The notes under the pieces were generated by a model that saw nothing but the letters and a program-made list of their open reading frames with translations, was not told the DNA's origin and ran no database searches. Shown here in pieces: positions 61,752 through 64,000 of a DNA stretch of 64,000 bases. The DNA comes from Streptomyces sp. NBRC 109706 (GTDB taxonomy: Bacteria > Actinomycetota > Actinomycetes > Streptomycetales > Streptomycetaceae): the NCBI RefSeq assembly GCF_000974485.1, contig NZ_BBOM01000014.1, positions 62,001 to 126,000 of the forward strand. Reading direction: 5' to 3'. Numbering within the stretch: the first letter of the stretch is position 1; the number at the start of each line of letters is the position of its first letter. Position numbers and translations under genes: made by a program.

Positions 61752-64000
61752 ATGCAGACGCGGCCCGAGGGCTCCCGGCTCCCGTACTTCGAAGACCCCT
61801 CCCCCGGCTCCGGAACTCTCCCGCCCCGCACGTGGTTTCCGTCCTCGGACGCGGCCAGGATCTCCCTCAACGGCATCTGGTCGTTCCGGCTCTCCCCCAC
61901 CGCCAAGGCCGCCGACTCCTCCTTCGCCACCGCGAACGAGGAGTCCTTGGCCGACTCGGCCGACTGGCACCCGCTGACCGTGCCGGGCCACTGGGTGCTC
62001 CAGGGCCATGGTGCCCCCGCCTACACCAATGTGAAGTATCCCTTCCCCGTGGATCCGCCCCGGGTCCCGACGGAGAACCCGACCGGGGACCACCGTCGCG
62101 TCTTCGATCTGCCGGACGAGTGGCCGGACGGCGGCGAGAGCGTGCTGCGCTTCGACGGGGTGGACTCCTGCGCCCGGGTCTGGCTCAACGGCACCGAGCT
62201 GGGCACCTTCCAGGGCAGCCGGCTGCCCCACGAGTTCGCCGTCGGACACCTGCTGCGCCCCGCCGGCAACGTGCTGGCCGTCCGGGTCCACCAGTGGTCG
62301 GCCGGCAGCTATCTGGAGGACCAGGACATGTGGTGGCTGCCCGGCATCTTCCGGGACGTCACCCTCCTCCACCGCCCCCAGGGCGCGCCCACCGACCACT
62401 TCGTCCACGCCGACTACGACCACACCACAGGCCAGGGCACCCTCCGCGTCGACAGCGACACACCCGGCCGCGTCCTCGTCCCCGAACTCGGCCTCGACCT
62501 GGCCACCGGCGAACCCGCCACCGTTCCCGTCCACCCCTGGTCCGCCGAGACCCCACGCCTCTACACCGGCCAACTCCGCACCGAGGGCGAACGGATCGAA
62601 CTACGCATCGGCTTCCGCACCGTGCGGATCGAGGACGGCGTCTTCCAGGTCAACGGCCGACGTGTGCTCTTCCGTGGGGTGAACCGACACGAGTTCCATC
62701 CGGAGACGGGCCGCGCCCTGGACCCGGAGACCATGCGCGAGGACGTGCTGCTGATGAAGCGGCACAACATCAACGCCGTGCGCACCAGCCACTATCCCCC
62801 GCACCCCGCGTTCCTCCAGCTCTGCGACGAACTGGGCCTGTGGGTCATCGACGAATGCGATCTGGAGACCCACGGCTTCTGCGACTTCGAGGACTGGCGC
62901 GGCAACCCGGTCGACGACGAGCGGTTCACCCCCGCCCTGCTCGACCGGGCCGAGCGGATGGTGGAACGGGACAAGAACCACCCCTCGGTGGTGATCTGGT
63001 CGCTGGGCAACGAATGTGGCAAGGGCGAAGGGCTCTCCGCGATGGCCCGCTGGATACGCGGACGCGATCCGGGCCGCGCGGTGCACTACGAGAACGACTA
63101 CAGCTATCGGGACAGCGACTTCTACTCGCGGATGTACGCCCCGCACGACGAGGTGGAGCTGATCGGCCGCCGCGCCGAGGAGCCGCTGGCCGACCCCGAG
63201 TTGGACGCGCACCGCCGCTCCCTCCCCTTCCTGCTGTGCGAGTACGGCCACGCCATGGGCAACGGGCCCGGCGGACTGGCCGAGTACCAGCGGCTGTTCC
63301 GGGACCACGAGCGCTGCCAGGGCGGCTTCGTCTGGGAGTGGATCGACCACGGCCTCCCCAAGGTCACCGAGGACGGCAGGACCTACTTCGGCTACGGCGG
63401 CGACTTCGGCGAGGAGCTGCACGACGGCAACTTCGTCTGCGACGGACTGCTCTTCCCCGACCGCACCCCCTCGCCCGGACTGATCGAGTACCAGAAGGTC
63501 ATCGAGCCGGTCCTGATCGAGGCCGATCCGGCCGCCGGGCTGCTCGACATCACCAACGACCAGAACTTCGCCGACCTTTCGGCACTGACCTTCAGCTGGC
63601 GCTACGAGGTGGAGGGCGAGGGCGTGGCCGGCGGACCGCTGACCGTTCCCCCGCTGGGCCCGGGCGAGACGGCGCGGGTGCCGCTGCCGGACGCGCCGCG
63701 CACCGGACGGGCCGGCCTCGCGGTCTGGACCTTCGAGGCCCGGCTCGCCGACGACACCCCCTGGGCGCCGCGCGGACACCGCGTCGCCTGGGCCCAACTC
63801 CCCGTGCCCACCGTGCCCGACGCGCGCAAGGACGGGCGCGCGGCGGTGGCAGCGCGGCGCGTGGCGGACCGGATCACCCTGGGCCCCGGGGTCTTCGACG
63901 GGGCGCTGGGCACCCTGCGGGAGCTGGGCGGACTGGCCATCCCGCACCCGCCCCGGCTGGATGTCTGGCGCGCTCCCACGGACAACGACCTGGGCGCCAG
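61752..64000 (+). CDS. lacZ: GH2 beta-galactosidase (partial)
   Basis: The start has GAAGGAG upstream (61741-61747) of ATG at 61752. The frame runs off the right edge; about 750 residues are visible. Order: sugar-binding domain (WNGIWSFRL-like start, LTVPGHW), Ig-like region (SWSAETPRLYT-type segment), then the TIM barrel with GVNRHEFHP, RTSHYPPHP, the acid/base Glu in WSLGNECG, the nucleophile Glu in LLCEYGHAMGNG, and GGFVWEWIDHGL. The later beta-sandwich domain is entered by the end of the window. It hydrolyses terminal beta-galactosides; no signal peptide is seen, so it is cytosolic. Confidence 0.95.
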   Translation, partial: MQTRPEGSRLPYFEDPSPGSGTLPPRTWFPSSDAARISLNGIWSFRLSPTAKAADSSFATANEESLADSADWHPLTVPGHWVLQGHGAPAYTNVKYPFPVDPPRVPTENPTGDHRRVFDLPDEWPDGGESVLRFDGVDSCARVWLNGTELGTFQGSRLPHEFAVGHLLRPAGNVLAVRVHQWSAGSYLEDQDMWWLPGIFRDVTLLHRPQGAPTDHFVHADYDHTTGQGTLRVDSDTPGRVLVPELGLDLATGEPATVPVHPWSAETPRLYTGQLRTEGERIELRIGFRTVRIEDGVFQVNGRRVLFRGVNRHEFHPETGRALDPETMREDVLLMKRHNINAVRTSHYPPHPAFLQLCDELGLWVIDECDLETHGFCDFEDWRGNPVDDERFTPALLDRAERMVERDKNHPSVVIWSLGNECGKGEGLSAMARWIRGRDPGRAVHYENDYSYRDSDFYSRMYAPHDEVELIGRRAEEPLADPELDAHRRSLPFLLCEYGHAMGNGPGGLAEYQRLFRDHERCQGGFVWEWIDHGLPKVTEDGRTYFGYGGDFGEELHDGNFVCDGLLFPDRTPSPGLIEYQKVIEPVLIEADPAAGLLDITNDQNFADLSALTFSWRYEVEGEGVAGGPLTVPPLGPGETARVPLPDAPRTGRAGLAVWTFEARLADDTPWAPRGHRVAWAQLPVPTVPDARKDGRAAVAARRVADRITLGPGVFDGALGTLRELGGLAIPHPPRLDVWRAPTDNDLGA

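Overview
The window reads as a high-GC actinobacterial chromosome, almost certainly Streptomyces or a close relative. Evidence: very high third-position GC, frequent GTG starts and 4-bp ATGA/GTGA gene overlaps, sugar ABC importers without their own ATPase (the MsiK-sharing arrangement), DasR-like and CebR-like operator sequences, an IdeR/DmdR1-type iron box, and Streptomyces-type families (DUF3516 helicase, SWIM/SNF2 pair, roadblock protein, GH9 cellulase, AA10 monooxygenase). No rRNA, tRNA, CRISPR array, transposase or phage gene was seen.

Region 1 (1-9950) is an iron-box-flanked surface and siderophore locus. A minus-strand set encodes a WxL-like secreted protein, a DUF916-like membrane protein and a neocarzinostatin-fold secreted protein cut by the left edge. 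Divergent from it are a FecB-type lipoprotein, an LPXTG-anchored protein that shares a domain with the WxL-like protein, a stand-alone aryl/peptidyl carrier protein and an EntF-like C-A-PCP-TE synthetase with a serine-type code. No dihydroxybenzoate genes, FecCD permease or MbtH protein are present.

Region 2 (9988-17719) is a sugar-acid catabolic cluster. IclR, solute-binding protein, two permeases, KDPG-type aldolase and KDG-type kinase run on the minus strand; an enolase-superfamily dehydratase and a DapA-family protein run on the plus strand. Region 3 (17806-28592) has a Nudix protein and a YjbQ protein, then a complete L-rhamnose pathway: LacI repressor, mutarotase, isomerase, bifunctional aldolase/lactaldehyde dehydrogenase, kinase, and LutABC to carry the L-lactate on to pyruvate.

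Region 4 (28602-38926) is a run of small accessory enzymes (questin-oxidase-like, macro domain, ThuA, DUF2332, F420/FMN-type oxidoreductase, VOC, Nudix, TetR, alpha/beta hydrolase), an ABC exporter and a phytoene-dehydrogenase-like oxidoreductase. Region 5 (39241-44810) concerns polysaccharides: LacI, AA10 monooxygenase behind two DasR-type sites, a DoxX-like protein, and a GH9 endoglucanase behind a CebR box. A second CebR box lies in a long gene-poor stretch with strong hairpins.

Region 6 (44811-61475) holds a DUF6886-like protein, a heterodimeric ABC exporter with complementary degenerate ATP sites, a YdjM-like membrane protein, a DUF3516 helicase, a DUF6397-like protein, a lone roadblock/LC7 protein, a small membrane protein, a fatty-acid desaturase, an SNF2 helicase coupled to a SWIM zinc-finger protein, and an SGNH lipase. 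A GH2 beta-galactosidase runs off the right edge.
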